Of a DNA stretch of 64,000 nt, positions 17,732-28,946 are shown piece by piece. How positions within the stretch are numbered: position 1 is the stretch's first letter; every line of letters begins with the position of its first letter. The DNA is from Svornostia abyssi (lineage in GTDB: Bacteria > Actinomycetota > Thermoleophilia > Solirubrobacterales > Solirubrobacteraceae), in the NCBI GenBank assembly GCA_024666565.1, contig CP088295.1, positions 1-64,000 on the forward strand. The letters are read 5' to 3'. The notes beneath the pieces are model-generated. The model saw only the letters and a program-made list of their open reading frames with translations, did not search any database and was not told where the DNA came from. The position numbers were made by a program, and so were the translations under genes.

Positions 17732-18018
17732 TGACGGAGCGTCGCCGCGAGCCAGCCGAGCACGAGGCCGGCAAGCAGGGTCAGCGCGATCACGAGGATG
17801 AGCGGGGTCTGCAGCGGGTCGCCGAACACCCACGACACCTCGACATCACGGGTATTCACCGCAGCGAACAGGCCGACGAGCACGCCGACGACGACGAGTG
17901 CCACGCGGGATGCCGTCTTCGTCGTGCGCTTCACCACACCGGGACCGTGGTCGGCGGGTGCCGGCGCGGGGTCGACCGGGCGGGTGTCCGGCTCGTGCAG
18001 GTCGGGCGTCGTGGACAT
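17719..18018 (-). CDS. LapA-domain (DUF1049) small membrane protein, 99 aa
   Basis: ATG 18018 is preceded by AAGGAG with good spacing; in-frame ATGs further upstream lack one. A Pro/Asp-rich cytoplasmic head of about 40 residues precedes two helices (VALVVVGVLVGLFAAVNT and PLILVIALTLLAGLVLGWL) separated by RDVEVSWVFGDP. This is the LapA/YciS pattern (N..EVE..F.F). In proteobacteria the family takes part in lipopolysaccharide assembly; its job in Gram-positive lineages is unknown. Confidence 0.75.
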   Translation of the reverse strand: MSTTPDLHEPDTRPVDPAPAPADHGPGVVKRTTKTASRVALVVVGVLVGLFAAVNTRDVEVSWVFGDPLQTPLILVIALTLLAGLVLGWLAATLRHRGS

Positions 18019-18114
18019 GGCGTGCTCCTTCATCGTCGGCAGGTTCCTCTTGGGTGTACCCGCGGACGCCCGTTCGTAGTTCACTGGCGGTGAGTGGACG
18101 CGTTGCCGCCCGTG

Positions 18115-18519
18115 TCAGTTGCGGCGCGTCGACGCGTTCGCGCGCATGAACTCCACGATGTCCTGCGTCGGCGCGCCGGGCGTGAACACCTCGGCCACCC
18201 CGAGCTCCTTGAGCTCCGGGATGTCGTCGGCGGGGATCGTGCCGCCCACGGTGACGAGGACGTCGTCGATGTCCTGTGCCTTGAGCAGCTCGACGATCCG
18301 CGGCACGAGCGTCATGTGCGCGCCCGAGAGGATCGACAGACCAACGGCGTCGGCGTCCTCCTGGATGACGGTCTCGACGATCTGTTCCGGCGTCTGGTGC
18401 AGGCCGGTGTAGATGACCTCCATGCCGGCGTCGCGCAGGGCGCGGGCGATGATCTTCGCGCCGCGGTCGTGGCCGTCGAGGCCGGGCTTGGCGACGACGA
18501 CGCGGATCTTCTTGGACAT
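18115..18519 (-). CDS. icmB: B12-binding small subunit of acyl-CoA mutase (IcmB-like), 134 aa
   Basis: Flavodoxin-like cobalamin-binding domain. It has [12 protein letters not shown] with the DxHxxG motif whose His ligates cobalt, then [10 protein letters not shown] (SxL) and VTVGGTIP (GG), the three canonical base-off/His-on elements. It matches the usual small subunit length (about 135 residues). It pairs with the large subunit encoded at 20380-22035 and is placed after a decayed copy of that subunit. The open frame extends far upstream through the fossil, but no start codon with a ribosome site is seen there; ATG 18519 is preferred. Confidence 0.85.
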   Translation of the reverse strand: MSKKIRVVVAKPGLDGHDRGAKIIARALRDAGMEVIYTGLHQTPEQIVETVIQEDADAVGLSILSGAHMTLVPRIVELLKAQDIDDVLVTVGGTIPADDIPELKELGVAEVFTPGAPTQDIVEFMRANASTRRN

Positions 18520-18546
18520 ACGGGTTTCGCTCTCCGATGGACGTGA

Positions 18547-18666
18547 GAAGACAGCAGTCTCGCGCAAATCGCCCCAGACCTCCTGAAGCGCGTGATCGAT
18601 CTCGCCCTGGCGCTCACAGCTCGCGCCGAACTCCTCGATCTTGGCGACGTACGAGCCGCCGATCGG
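18547..18666 (-). pseudogene. Collapsed fossil of the acyl-CoA mutase large-subunit 3' end
   Basis: In frame with the small subunit the minus strand reads [40 protein letters not shown]. Each block matches a separate block of the intact large subunit: [26 protein letters not shown] and [16 protein letters not shown], in the same order, with the stretches between them removed. The junctions fall at short repeats shared by both flanks (TACTTCG, and GAGATCG..CACG). The last codons and some downstream bases also align. This is a relic of a second large-subunit gene that once directly preceded icmB. Confidence 0.8.
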
Positions 18667-18671
18667 AGCTG

Positions 18672-20282
18672 CTACTCCCCGGCGGGCAGGAAGGTCTCTA
18701 CGCCGAAGAACGTGCCGGTCCAGATCGACCCGCTCGGGCCGACGACGGTCGCGGCATACGCCGAGTTGCTCACCCAGCTGGTCGACGACGGCGCCCAGAG
18801 CCGCGATGCGCCGGTCGCCCAGTCGAGCCCCTCCAGGCCCCAGCGGCCGCGACGCTGGCCGATGGCGTAGATCAGCCCGCTGTGCGACGACATCGTCGGG
18901 ATCGCGTTGGGGAGTGACACGGTCCGGTTGGCCCAGGTGGAGCGGCAGGTCCGCGTCTTCGGGTCCCAGTCGAGGCGCTCGGCGCCGCGCGGCGCCAGGC
19001 GCGGGACGTTGCCCGACAGGATCGCCAGGATGTTGCGCGTGACGCCGGGCGCGGCGGCCAGCTGCCTCGCGTTCGCCAGCTCGTTGTTGGGCACGAAGGC
19101 GCCGTAGCCGCGGACGAGCACCGACTGCTCGTTCTGCGCCTCGGTGAGGTTCGGATTGCCGAACGTCACCGGGATCTCGCACGCGATGCGCCGGTCGCGA
19201 CCCGGGAGCCCCTGCCAGTCGGCGGGGATCTCGCCCCGCCACATGAGCACGAGGTTCATGAGCTTCGCGCCGTCCGTGATGACGACGAACTTGTCGTCTG
19301 CGGCACGCGTCCCCATGACCGTCGGCGTCGAGCCCGAACCGGCGCCGAGCCGCGCCCCAGAGGCCGCTCCGCCGGTCTCGTAGCCGGACCGCCAGGCCTG
19401 CGACAGCGTCGTCCCATCCCAGTCGAAGCGGTACATCGCCTTGGACGTGACGACGTAGATCCCGCCGTCCTCGTCGGCCGCGATCGAGTTGGAGACCTGA
19501 TCGAGCGCGCTGTCGCGCGGCGAGGCCTTCGCGCACGCGGCGCCGTTGATCGACAGGCTCACCACGTTCTCGGGAAGCATGCGCTCCGGCTCACGCGGGA
19601 CGGTGCCGACGACCCCCAGCGCCGTCGCGAAGGCGACACGCCCGTCGTAGAGCATCGTGATGCCGACCAGCTCGTCCCGCGATCCGCACAGCGCGCCCGC
19701 CGGCATCTGCAGGGTTCGCAGCAGCCGGATCTTCGACAGGCGGTCGCCCGGCACCGCGTCGCCGTAGACATCGATGGACCGGCCGCGCCCGACGATCAGC
19801 CGGTTGTCGCGGTCCACCACCTGGTACGCACCCGAGATGCCGCCTTGCGTCACCGGGCGCCGGTCCGCCGGGAAACCGAAGCGCGCGACGATCCGGCCCG
19901 TCTGCGCGTCGAGCTTGTAGACGCTGCGCAGGTCTGGCGCCATGACCGTGCTCGTCCACACGCTGCGCCCGCCGTCGGGGTACACCCCGGTGAACGACGG
20001 GGTCAACGGGATGCCGACCATCCCGCCGGTCCGCCGGAAGCGCAGTGGATCACCTGGTTCGGGGGCCGGCAGCGGCGAGGAGGCCTGCGCATACGAGGCG
20101 CGGTGCGAACCAGCCCACGGCGAATCGGCCAGGTACGGGTTGCACGGCGGCTCCAAGCCGTCGGCGGCCGGCGGCGTCACGCATGACACCGCGGGCGCCT
20201 CCGCGCGGGCCACGCCCGTCGGCGCGGCGATCAGCACGAAGGCTGCCGCGGCTGCTCTCCATCCTCCCCCGAAGTGGCGCAC
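18672..20282 (-). CDS. Secreted beta-propeller-like protein of unknown function, 536 aa
   Basis: GTG 20282 follows a leaderless -10 box (TAGGTT, 20289-20294) and opens a signal peptide ending near TGVARAEA. The mature part alternates beta strands typical of WD40/PQQ-like propellers: [110 protein letters not shown]. Cys pairs suggest disulfides. It sits between the mutase subunit genes and ends 5 bp from the fossil, so it looks like an intruder in an older mutase operon. Confidence 0.65.
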   Translation of the reverse strand: MRHFGGGWRAAAAAFVLIAAPTGVARAEAPAVSCVTPPAADGLEPPCNPYLADSPWAGSHRASYAQASSPLPAPEPGDPLRFRRTGGMVGIPLTPSFTGVYPDGGRSVWTSTVMAPDLRSVYKLDAQTGRIVARFGFPADRRPVTQGGISGAYQVVDRDNRLIVGRGRSIDVYGDAVPGDRLSKIRLLRTLQMPAGALCGSRDELVGITMLYDGRVAFATALGVVGTVPREPERMLPENVVSLSINGAACAKASPRDSALDQVSNSIAADEDGGIYVVTSKAMYRFDWDGTTLSQAWRSGYETGGAASGARLGAGSGSTPTVMGTRAADDKFVVITDGAKLMNLVLMWRGEIPADWQGLPGRDRRIACEIPVTFGNPNLTEAQNEQSVLVRGYGAFVPNNELANARQLAAAPGVTRNILAILSGNVPRLAPRGAERLDWDPKTRTCRSTWANRTVSLPNAIPTMSSHSGLIYAIGQRRGRWGLEGLDWATGASRLWAPSSTSWVSNSAYAATVVGPSGSIWTGTFFGVETFLPAGE

Positions 20283-20285
20283 GGC

Positions 20286-20339
20286 CGAAACCTACCACGC
20301 GGTAGCGTGGGCCGGGATGGCCAGGATGGCCAGGTTTCG
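20286..20339 (-). terminator. Nested hairpin after the mutase large-subunit gene
   Basis: Outer arms CGAAACCT / AGGTTTCG are perfect 8-bp complements about 38 nt apart. Inside them lie CTACC/GGTAG and a short direct repeat GGATGGCCA. It is about 40 bp beyond the mutase stop on the same strand. It is a candidate terminator or processing structure and also overlaps the promoter region of the propeller gene. Confidence 0.35.
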
Positions 20340-20379
20340 TCCTCCGGTCACCGCAAGCGGCGACCTTCGGACGACGTCA

Positions 20380-22035
<1,656 letters not shown>

Positions 22036-22036
22036 C

Positions 22037-22060
22037 AGATAGTTAGAAGGTCGCATATCT
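22037..22060 (-). promoter_or_regulatory. Imperfect palindrome, likely MarR operator of the mutase gene
   Basis: AGATAGTTAGA and TCGCATATCT flank AGG; the outer AGATA/TATCT arms match perfectly and inner positions partly. It lies between the MarR gene and the mutase ATG and includes a -10-like TAACTA. The position and the A/T-rich arms fit MarR autoregulation or control of the mutase. Confidence 0.4.
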
Positions 22061-22071
22061 CCCATGGGCGG

Positions 22072-22578
22072 TCAAGCGGCGTCGAAGCCGTCGGCGTCCG
22101 CGCGCAGCGGGCGCAGCGTGTCGTACAACCGCTCACATTCCTGCGCGGTGAGCGGCGCCATCGCCATGTCGGCGCCGTTCAGCAGCTTCGTCGCCTTCTT
22201 CGCTGCCCGCTTGCCCTCGGGCGTGATGCGGGCAAGGACGGCCCGCCGGTCGATCTCGTGCGGCACCCGCTCGACGTAGCCGCGCTCGCACAACTTGTCC
22301 ACGACGTTCGTGACGCTCGCGCGGTGCACCTGGAGGCGGTCGGAGATCTTGCCCAGCGGCAACTCACCGCGGCGCGAGTAGTACAGGAGCATGAGCGCCT
22401 CGTAGCGCGCGAACGTGAGGTCCTCGGCCGCCAGCAGCTCGTTCAGCCGCGCGAGGAGGATCTGCTGCGCGCGGAAGATGGACGTCACTGCCGCCATCTG
22501 CGCGGTGGGCGAGTCGTCCCAGTGCGTGTCCCACTGGCGGCGCGCCTCGGCGATCGGGTCGAACTGAGGGGACGGCAC
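22072..22578 (-). CDS. MarR-family transcriptional regulator, 168 aa
   Basis: Winged-helix protein. The dimer helix has TAQMAAVTSIFRAQQILLARLNELL; the HTH reads RRGELPLGKISDRLQVHRASVTNVVDKLCERGYVERVPHEIDRRAVLARITPEGKR, with the conserved wing DRR and T..G. The start is GTG 22578. It lies 36 bp upstream of the mutase gene on the same strand, suggesting control of acyl-CoA mutase by a CoA thioester or related acid; the effector is not known. Confidence 0.85.
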   Translation of the reverse strand: MPSPQFDPIAEARRQWDTHWDDSPTAQMAAVTSIFRAQQILLARLNELLAAEDLTFARYEALMLLYYSRRGELPLGKISDRLQVHRASVTNVVDKLCERGYVERVPHEIDRRAVLARITPEGKRAAKKATKLLNGADMAMAPLTAQECERLYDTLRPLRADADGFDAA

Positions 22579-22626
22579 GAAGCAGAGTCTGCCGCACCGC
22601 GGCGCGGAACCCCGGGGACCGTCGCC

Positions 22627-23787
22627 TCAGGCAAAGCGGGCCGGCAGCGCCGCGATGCCCTGGAGCGTGTTGTTGCGCAGCGGCACCGGCGTGCCGACGG
22701 TGATCCGCTGCACCCGCGGGACCATCGCCTCCAGCAGCGTCCGCATCTCGAGCTTGGCGAGGTGGATGCCGACGCACGTGTGCGGCCCGTTGCCCCAGCC
22801 GACGTGGGCGGCATGTTCGCGACGCACGTCGAAGCGCTCGGGCTCGGGGAACGCCGTCTCGTCGAGGTTCGCCGCGCCGAACAGGACCGCGACGCGCGCG
22901 CCCTGCTTCATCGAGACGCCGTCGATCTCGTGATCGCGCGCGAGCTCCCGCGTGAAGCCGCGGATCGGTGAGGCCAGGCGCACCGCCTCGACGACCATCG
23001 CGGGGATGAGCTCCGGAGCGGCGCGCACCTCGTCCCACGTCTCGGGATGGCGGCCGAGCAGCCACAGCAGGTACGTCGTGGCCAGGATCGTGGTGTCCAG
23101 CGCGGGGGCGACGAAGTCGATGACGAGCGCCTTCGCCTCACGCAGGGTCAGCTCGCCCCGCGCATGGGCGTCGAAGACGGACGCCGCCCAGCTGCCCTGC
23201 GCGACGGAGTCCGGACGCAGGCGGCGGCTGTACAGGTAGAGACCGAGGGCGCGCGGCATGGCGCGGACGCCGCGCCCGTTGGCCGGACCGAGGGTCTCGA
23301 ACGTCGCCGCGGCCCACCGCAGCAGACGCGTGCTCCCGCCGTCGACCCCGACCAGCGTGGCGACGACGCTCGACGGCAGCCGGGACGCGACGTCGCCCGC
23401 CGCCTCCACGTGGGGCCGGCGCAGCGCGTCCTCGACGACATCCTGCGCCTCACGCGCCAGCGCAGGCTCGACCGCGCCGATCGCCTTCGCGCCGAGCGAA
23501 CGCATAAGCACCCGCCGCCGCGCGGTGTGGATGTCGTCGTCGCTGTTGAGCGTCGTGTCCCGCGCCAGCGCGTTCGTGAGCGGGTTCGCCGCGACGCCGT
23601 GGCCGCTGCGGAAGAGCGCATCGTCGCGCAGCGCGGCCCGGACGTCGTCGAACCGCCCCATCGCGTACATGCGGTGCCGCGGCAGCCACACGACCGGCCC
23701 CGCCTCGCGGATCCGCGCGAACAGGTCGCGGGAGTCGACGAGTGCGTCCGGACCGTAGAGGTCCGCGTCGACGACCGGGGCGGTCAC
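22627..23787 (-). CDS. Cytochrome P450, 386 aa
   Basis: Class I bacterial P450 monooxygenase. The I-helix element is FVAPALDTTILATTYLL (the usual AGxDTT with Gly replaced), the K-helix ExxR is EAVR in VVEAVRLASPIRGFTRE, and the haem loop is GWGNGPHTCVGIHLAKLE with the proximal Cys. GTG 23787 overlaps the CoA-ligase stop (GTGA). It is last in the catabolic array and probably hydroxylates the substrate or an intermediate. No ferredoxin or reductase gene lies nearby, so electrons must come from elsewhere. Confidence 0.88.
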   Translation of the reverse strand: MTAPVVDADLYGPDALVDSRDLFARIREAGPVVWLPRHRMYAMGRFDDVRAALRDDALFRSGHGVAANPLTNALARDTTLNSDDDIHTARRRVLMRSLGAKAIGAVEPALAREAQDVVEDALRRPHVEAAGDVASRLPSSVVATLVGVDGGSTRLLRWAAATFETLGPANGRGVRAMPRALGLYLYSRRLRPDSVAQGSWAASVFDAHARGELTLREAKALVIDFVAPALDTTILATTYLLWLLGRHPETWDEVRAAPELIPAMVVEAVRLASPIRGFTRELARDHEIDGVSMKQGARVAVLFGAANLDETAFPEPERFDVRREHAAHVGWGNGPHTCVGIHLAKLEMRTLLEAMVPRVQRITVGTPVPLRNNTLQGIAALPARFA

Positions 23788-25643
23788 CCGACGCGCCACG
23801 AGACTGCGAACGGCGCGAGCGCGTGCTCGACCGCGCCGAGATCGGCGGCGCCGTCCACCTCGACGACGACCGCACCGTCCTCGAGGCGAGCCGTGACCTG
23901 CGCCGCCGCCGACCCGATCACCTCGCGGGCGACGCGCTCGGTCGCCCGCCGGCGCAGCTCGGGCTTGAACGGCTTGCCCACGAGCGTCAGCGGGATCTCG
24001 TCGATGATCTCCACGAGCTTGGGCGCCGCCGCGCGCTCGGGAACACGGTCCGCCGCCCACGCCACGAGCTCGTCCTCGGTCACCGCCCCGGGGACCACCT
24101 GGACGTACGCGACCGGGACCTCGCCCGCGTGCGCGTCCGGACGCCCGACCGCGCCCGCGGCCAGGACGGCGTCGTGCTCAAGGAGAGCGTCCTCGATGAC
24201 CGCCGGGTCGATGTTGTGGCCGCCGCGGATGATGAGGTCCTTCGCCCGGCCGGCGAGGCGCACGTACCCCTCCTCGTCGACCGCGCCGATGTCGCCGGTG
24301 TCCAGCCAGCCGTCGCGGACCTTGTCACCGGGGTCGGGGACGGGACCGTGCCACAGGTAGCCGGCGAAGACGTTCGGGCCGCGGATCACGAGCGTGCCGA
24401 CCTCGCCGGGCGGCAGGTCCTCCCAGGCGCCGGTCACCTCGTCGATGCGCACCGCGCGGACCTCCTGGTAGGGCAGCCGCTGCCCCACGGTGCCGCGGCG
24501 CGGCGCGCCCGGCCAGTCGCGTGCGGTCGCGCAGGTTCCCTCCGTCAACCCGTACCCCTCGGACAGCTCGACACCAGTCACCGCATGGAACTGCTCGGCG
24601 ACCGACGGTGGCAGCGGCGCGGCGCCGACGATCGGCAGGCGCAGGCTCGAGATGTCCGCGTCGACCGGCACCTGGGCGAGCACCGCGTAGACGGTCGGCA
24701 CGCCGGACATGAGCGCGATCCCGTAGCGCTCGACCATACGCCAGAAGACGCCGTAGAGCGGCAGGTCGCGGTAGCCCAGCGGGCCGGCCCAGAGCACGGG
24801 CTGGCCGCGCAGCAGCGGGGCGAGGACCGTGACGATCAGCGCGTTGGTGTGAAAGAGCGGGAGCGCGGCGAAGACGACGCCGTCCTGTCCGAGCTCGCTC
24901 GCGCTCGCGATCATCCAGGCGTTCGCGACCTCGCTGCGATGGGTGCGGGCCGCGAGCTTCGGCGTCCCCGTCGTCCCTCCGGTGTGGATGTAGCTCGCGA
25001 GATCGTCGGCCGCGGGCGACGCGGGCGCGAGGTCCTCCTGCGCCGCGGCCAGCGCGCCGAGGTAGCCGACCTCGACACCGGGCAGCGGCGCGAGCGCCGC
25101 CGGCGCGCCGGTCGCCCCGGTCGGGCGCAGCGCGAGCAGCGCCACGGCGGAGACGGCCTGCGCGGCCTCGCGCGCCACCTCCCACGCCGCGGGATCGAGC
25201 TCGGGGCCCGCCGCCACGATCACGTGCGCCCCCGCGAGCCGGACGAGCTCGACGACGTGCTCGGCGGCGAGCCCCGGGTTGATCGGCGCGGCGATCCCCG
25301 CGGTCTCGGCCGCCAGGACCGCCGTCAGCAGTTCCTCGCAGTTGGGGGCCACGAGCGCGACGGCATCGCGGCGGCCGATGCCGAAGCCGCAGAACACACC
25401 CGCGACGCGATGGACATCAGCCAGCAGCTCGGAGAACGTGCGCTCCGACGGCTCCTCCCAGCGTGCGGCATCCGGCAGGCAGATCGTCGCTGTCCGGTCG
25501 GGCCACAGCTCGGCGGCCCGGGCGAGCGCGGCGTACGTCGACGCCGGCAGGCCACGCTCGCTGAGCGGGACGGCCTCGATCGCCTCCAGGTCCTGAGGCC
25601 CGTACGCGACCGGCCACAGCAGGTCGGCGGTCTGCTGGGTCAT
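23784..25643 (-). CDS. AMP-binding acid-CoA ligase, 619 aa
   Basis: ANL-superfamily enzyme that activates a carboxylic acid with ATP and CoA. The phosphate loop is YIHTGGTTGTPKLAARTH, then EGYGLTEGTCA, GWLDTGDIGAVDEEGYVRLAGRAKDLIIRGGHNIDP and the C-terminal catalytic Lys region TLVGKPFKPELRRRA. A C-terminal extension (VIGSAAAQVTARLEDGAVVVEVDGAADLG) adds about 50 residues. ATG 25643 overlaps the dioxygenase stop (ATGA). Context suggests an aromatic or ring-cleavage acid; no residue pattern fixes the substrate. Confidence 0.85.
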   Translation of the reverse strand: MTQQTADLLWPVAYGPQDLEAIEAVPLSERGLPASTYAALARAAELWPDRTATICLPDAARWEEPSERTFSELLADVHRVAGVFCGFGIGRRDAVALVAPNCEELLTAVLAAETAGIAAPINPGLAAEHVVELVRLAGAHVIVAAGPELDPAAWEVAREAAQAVSAVALLALRPTGATGAPAALAPLPGVEVGYLGALAAAQEDLAPASPAADDLASYIHTGGTTGTPKLAARTHRSEVANAWMIASASELGQDGVVFAALPLFHTNALIVTVLAPLLRGQPVLWAGPLGYRDLPLYGVFWRMVERYGIALMSGVPTVYAVLAQVPVDADISSLRLPIVGAAPLPPSVAEQFHAVTGVELSEGYGLTEGTCATARDWPGAPRRGTVGQRLPYQEVRAVRIDEVTGAWEDLPPGEVGTLVIRGPNVFAGYLWHGPVPDPGDKVRDGWLDTGDIGAVDEEGYVRLAGRAKDLIIRGGHNIDPAVIEDALLEHDAVLAAGAVGRPDAHAGEVPVAYVQVVPGAVTEDELVAWAADRVPERAAAPKLVEIIDEIPLTLVGKPFKPELRRRATERVAREVIGSAAAQVTARLEDGAVVVEVDGAADLGAVEHALAPFAVSWRVG

Positions 25644-26563
25644 CGCACCGCCTCCAGCGACCGGCCCGGCGCCATCGCCCAGGACGGACGGCCCGGGGTG
25701 GGCTCGGCGATCGGGAACCCGGTGAGAAGAAACCGCAGCGGCGGGGCACTGCCCCACTGGTTGATCGTCTTCGGGTGCATCGACCAGGTCCGCGGCTGGT
25801 ACCCGTCGGCCTGCATCTGCGCGAGCTCGGAGCAGCACTCGATCATCGCGCCGTCCTCGTCGTGGAAGTAGAGGAAGTGGTTGTTGCCCGGGCCGTGGCG
25901 GCTCGGTCCCCAGATGCACTTGCGCCCACGCGCGGCGAGCACGCGGTCGGCGGTGCGCCCGAGCGAGCCGAAGTCGGGCCACGTGTACGCGTAGTGCGAC
26001 AGCTCGGGTCGCGGCGCGAGCGTCAGCGCGAGCCCGTGGTGGTCCTCGTCACAGTGCCACCAGGACGCCAGGAAGCCCATGCGGTCGGAGAAGCGGAAGC
26101 CCAGCCCCTCACGCAGGAAACGCTCCTCCGCACGCATGTTCCGCACCTTCGTGGAGATGTGCTCGAACTTCTCTGCGCGGTCGCCCGGCGGCGGCGCGTC
26201 GACGGTCTCCATCCCGCAGAAGAGCTTGTAGACGTGGCCGTTCGGGGACTGGACCTTCAGGGCGCGGTCGATGCCCGGCTCACCGTCGTAGATGCCGCCC
26301 AGGAGCGTGCCGCCCGAGGCCTGCAGGCGCCGCGCCGCGCCCTCCAGCGCGGCCGCGTCGGCGACCTCCATCGCGAGGTGCTCGTACCCGCGGTTGATCC
26401 GGTCCTCGACGAGGATCAGCTCGTGGTGGCGGTCGTTGCACGTCAGGTAACTGACACCGGCGGCACGCTCGGTCTCGACCATCCCGATGACCTGCTGCTG
26501 GAAGTCGACCGCCCGGTCGAGGTCGGCGACGTGCAGGGCGATGTGACCGACGCGGGTGACCAT
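25640..26563 (-). CDS. Type I extradiol ring-cleavage dioxygenase (VOC), 307 aa
   Basis: Two VOC domains as in BphC-type catechol 2,3-dioxygenases. The Fe(II) facial triad in the C-terminal domain is His135 (FEHISTKV), His190 (ELSHYAY) and Glu242 (GAMIECCSE). The active-site His229 lies in RHGPGNNHFLYF, matching the conserved acid/base histidine of the family. It would cleave a catechol-type ring next to the hydroxyls. Start ATG 26563 lies 2 nt after the NmrA-gene stop. The specific catechol is unknown. Confidence 0.88.
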   Translation of the reverse strand: MVTRVGHIALHVADLDRAVDFQQQVIGMVETERAAGVSYLTCNDRHHELILVEDRINRGYEHLAMEVADAAALEGAARRLQASGGTLLGGIYDGEPGIDRALKVQSPNGHVYKLFCGMETVDAPPPGDRAEKFEHISTKVRNMRAEERFLREGLGFRFSDRMGFLASWWHCDEDHHGLALTLAPRPELSHYAYTWPDFGSLGRTADRVLAARGRKCIWGPSRHGPGNNHFLYFHDEDGAMIECCSELAQMQADGYQPRTWSMHPKTINQWGSAPPLRFLLTGFPIAEPTPGRPSWAMAPGRSLEAVR

Positions 26564-26565
26564 GG

Positions 26566-27453
26566 TCAGCGGTGCTCCTTGCTGCGGGTGCGGGACAGCG
26601 TCCGGGCGAGGCCCGACGCGGGGGTGAAGGCGGAGCGGTGCTCCTCGAGGAACGCCTCGAGCGACCGCGGCGGCGCGCCTGTGAGGCGCTCGACGTGGTC
26701 GGTGGGCACGGCGTCGGCGCCGCTGGCGAAGTAGGAGGCCATGCGCATCGCATGCGCGATCTCGCCCTGATGCGCGCCGCGCCGCGCCATCCCGCGGGCG
26801 GCCATCCGCGGACGCAGCGCGAGGTACCGGACGCCCAGGAGGCCGGCGAGCTCGTCGAACGTCACGGCGCGCGGCCCGGTGAGCTGCCACGCGCCGTCGC
26901 GCGGCGCCGGATCGAGCAGTGCGGCCACGGCGCACGCGGCGACGTCGCGGGCGTCGACCATCGCGATCGGCGCATGCCCCAGCGGTGCAGCCAGCACGCC
27001 CGCCGACGCCACGACCGGCGCGACCGTCTCCTGGAGGTTCTGGAAGAAGAACGACGGGCGCAGGAACACGAAGCCGAGTCCGGCGGCTTCGATGCGCTGC
27101 TCCGAGCGCCAGTGCGCGACGGCCGTCGGCGTCACGCCGTTGGGCCCCAGCGATGCCGATCCGCCGGAGATCTTCACGATCCGCTGCACGCCCGCAGCCG
27201 CCGCGGCGCCGACGGCCGCAGCCTCGAGCTCATCCTGGTCGGCGACGTGCGGGGTGACGAGCAGCAGCCGGTCGACGCCCTGCAGCGCGGCGACCAGCGT
27301 GCCCGGGTCGGCGAGGTCGGCGTACACCGCGGGCAGCGGCAGCCCGTCCTCGTCCGGCCGGCGCACGAGCGCCCGCGCGGCGGCCCCCCGTTCGGCGAGG
27401 AGCCGGGAGACCTCGCCGCCGACCTGCCCGGTGGCGCCCAGCACGCCGATCAC
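26566..27453 (-). CDS. NmrA-type atypical SDR, NAD(P)-binding, 295 aa
   Basis: The start is GTG 27453, overlapping the flavin hydroxylase stop (GTGA). The nucleotide motif GVLGATGQVGGEVSRLL is at the N-terminus and ARALVRRPDED follows beta 2, as in NmrA/TMR proteins. No catalytic YxxxK is evident; FLRPSFFFQNLQE is the family's substrate-side element. It may be a reductase or a redox-sensing partner within the catabolic operon. Confidence 0.78.
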   Translation of the reverse strand: MIGVLGATGQVGGEVSRLLAERGAAARALVRRPDEDGLPLPAVYADLADPGTLVAALQGVDRLLLVTPHVADQDELEAAAVGAAAAAGVQRIVKISGGSASLGPNGVTPTAVAHWRSEQRIEAAGLGFVFLRPSFFFQNLQETVAPVVASAGVLAAPLGHAPIAMVDARDVAACAVAALLDPAPRDGAWQLTGPRAVTFDELAGLLGVRYLALRPRMAARGMARRGAHQGEIAHAMRMASYFASGADAVPTDHVERLTGAPPRSLEAFLEEHRSAFTPASGLARTLSRTRSKEHR

Positions 27454-28944
27454 GCGACCACCGCCTCGCGCACCGGGGCGGCGACCCGGCGCCATGCGCG
27501 CAGGGTCGGGGCGATGGCATCGACGCCGCCGCACCCGAAGACGAACCGGTCGGGCCGCAGCAGCGCCCACGAGGCGTCGTGGCTCTGCAGCCATGCCGCG
27601 TCGGGCCCAGGGTCGACCACCGTCAGACCTGCCTCCTCGAGCAGTTCGCGCGCAACGTCGTCGATCGCGACCGCCGCCCAGCCGCGTGGCAGCTCGTCGT
27701 CGAGCCGGTCGGTCTGCGGGAACAGCGCACCGACCGATCGGCGCCACGGCAGCCGTGCCGGACGGGAGGCGAAGGCGCCGTCACGGTAGGCCGGCAGCGG
27801 CTTGACGTTCGTGGCGACGAGGTCCTGGATGCGCGTGCCGTCCATCGCACGGAGGAGCAGGTCCCGTGCCCGGATCGTGCGTGGATGGGTCGCCTGGACG
27901 AACGCCCCCATGGTGTTCGCGGTCCGCTGCATCGCGGCGACGTGCGGGCGGCGCTCCTGCTCGTAGGTGTCGAGCAGCGCGTCGGGTGCCCCATGCAGGA
28001 CCTCCTCGAGCTTCCACGCGAGGTTCGCGGCGTCCCGCGCGCCGGAGGAGAACCCCTGCCCGGCGAACGGCGGCGTGAGGTGCGCGGCGTCGCCGGCGAG
28101 CAGGACGCGCCCGCGCCGCCACCGCGCGGCCGTGCGCGTGTGGAACGTGTAGACGACCGCCCGCTCGATCTCGATGTCCTCGCCGTCGAGCCATGGGAGG
28201 ATCCGCTCCCGCACCGAGGCGGAGGTCAGAAACGGCGCCGGGTCCTCGCCCGGGTGGAGCATCCACTCCCAGCGGTGACGGCCGGGCGACATCGGCACCA
28301 TCACGGAGGGGCGCTCGCGGCTGCCGACGAAGTGCGGGTGGGGGGACCTTGCGCAGCGGCCGGTCAACGAGCACGTCCGTGACGATCCAGCGCTGCGGCG
28401 CGGTCCGTCCCTCGAACGGGATCTCCATGCGGGCCCGGACCGCGCTCGTCCCGCCGTCGCAGCCGACGAGCCAGCGCGCGGAGACCCGCTCGGTGCGTCC
28501 GCCGCCGGTCGGGCGGACGTATGCGTCGACCCGGTCGGCGTGGCGGTCGACGACCTCGAGCGTGGTGCCCCAGCGCACGTCGACCGCACTGCGCTCCTCC
28601 AGCGCCGCGATGAGCGTGCGCTCCATCGAGGGCTGGTTGATGGACACGAGCGGAGGGTGTCCGAGCCGGCCGACGCGCGAGCGGAAGACCTCGACCGCGC
28701 GACCATCCGCGGTGATGATGCTCGCGCCCGGCTGCACCTGCGCGTCGGCGAGCACCTCCCGGTCGAGGCCGACACCCTGAAAGATCCGCAGGACCTCGTC
28801 GTCGATCACCGCAGCGCGTGGCAGCGGGTACGGCTCGTCGGCGCGCTCCACCACGATCGTGGAGATCCCGCGGTCGCCGAGCATGAGCGCCAGCAGCTGA
28901 GCGACCGGCCCGAACCCGCAGATGAGGACGTCGCAGTCGATCAC
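27450..28944 (-). CDS. FAD-dependent aromatic hydroxylase (PheA/MhpA-type; one apparent frameshift)
   Basis: Group A flavoprotein monooxygenase that uses NAD(P)H and O2 to hydroxylate a ring. The FAD-binding start is DVLICGFGPVAQLLALML with the following VVERADEPYPLPRAAVIDDE; the second FAD motif is RVLLAGDAAHLTPPFAGQGFSSGARDAANLAWKLEEV. The frame breaks in a run of six G at 28340-28345; with five, LRKVPHPHFVGSRERPSV is continuous, so the enzyme (about 497 aa) is probably intact. GTG 28944 lies 2 nt after the FAH-gene stop. Confidence 0.85.
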
Positions 28945-28946
28945 GG

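Noticed and set aside
18547..18666. Fossil as a translated N-terminal extension of IcmB
   Set aside because: The frame is open, but no ATG or GTG with a ribosome site lies in it and small subunits of this family are about 135 aa; kept only as an alternative in the finding.
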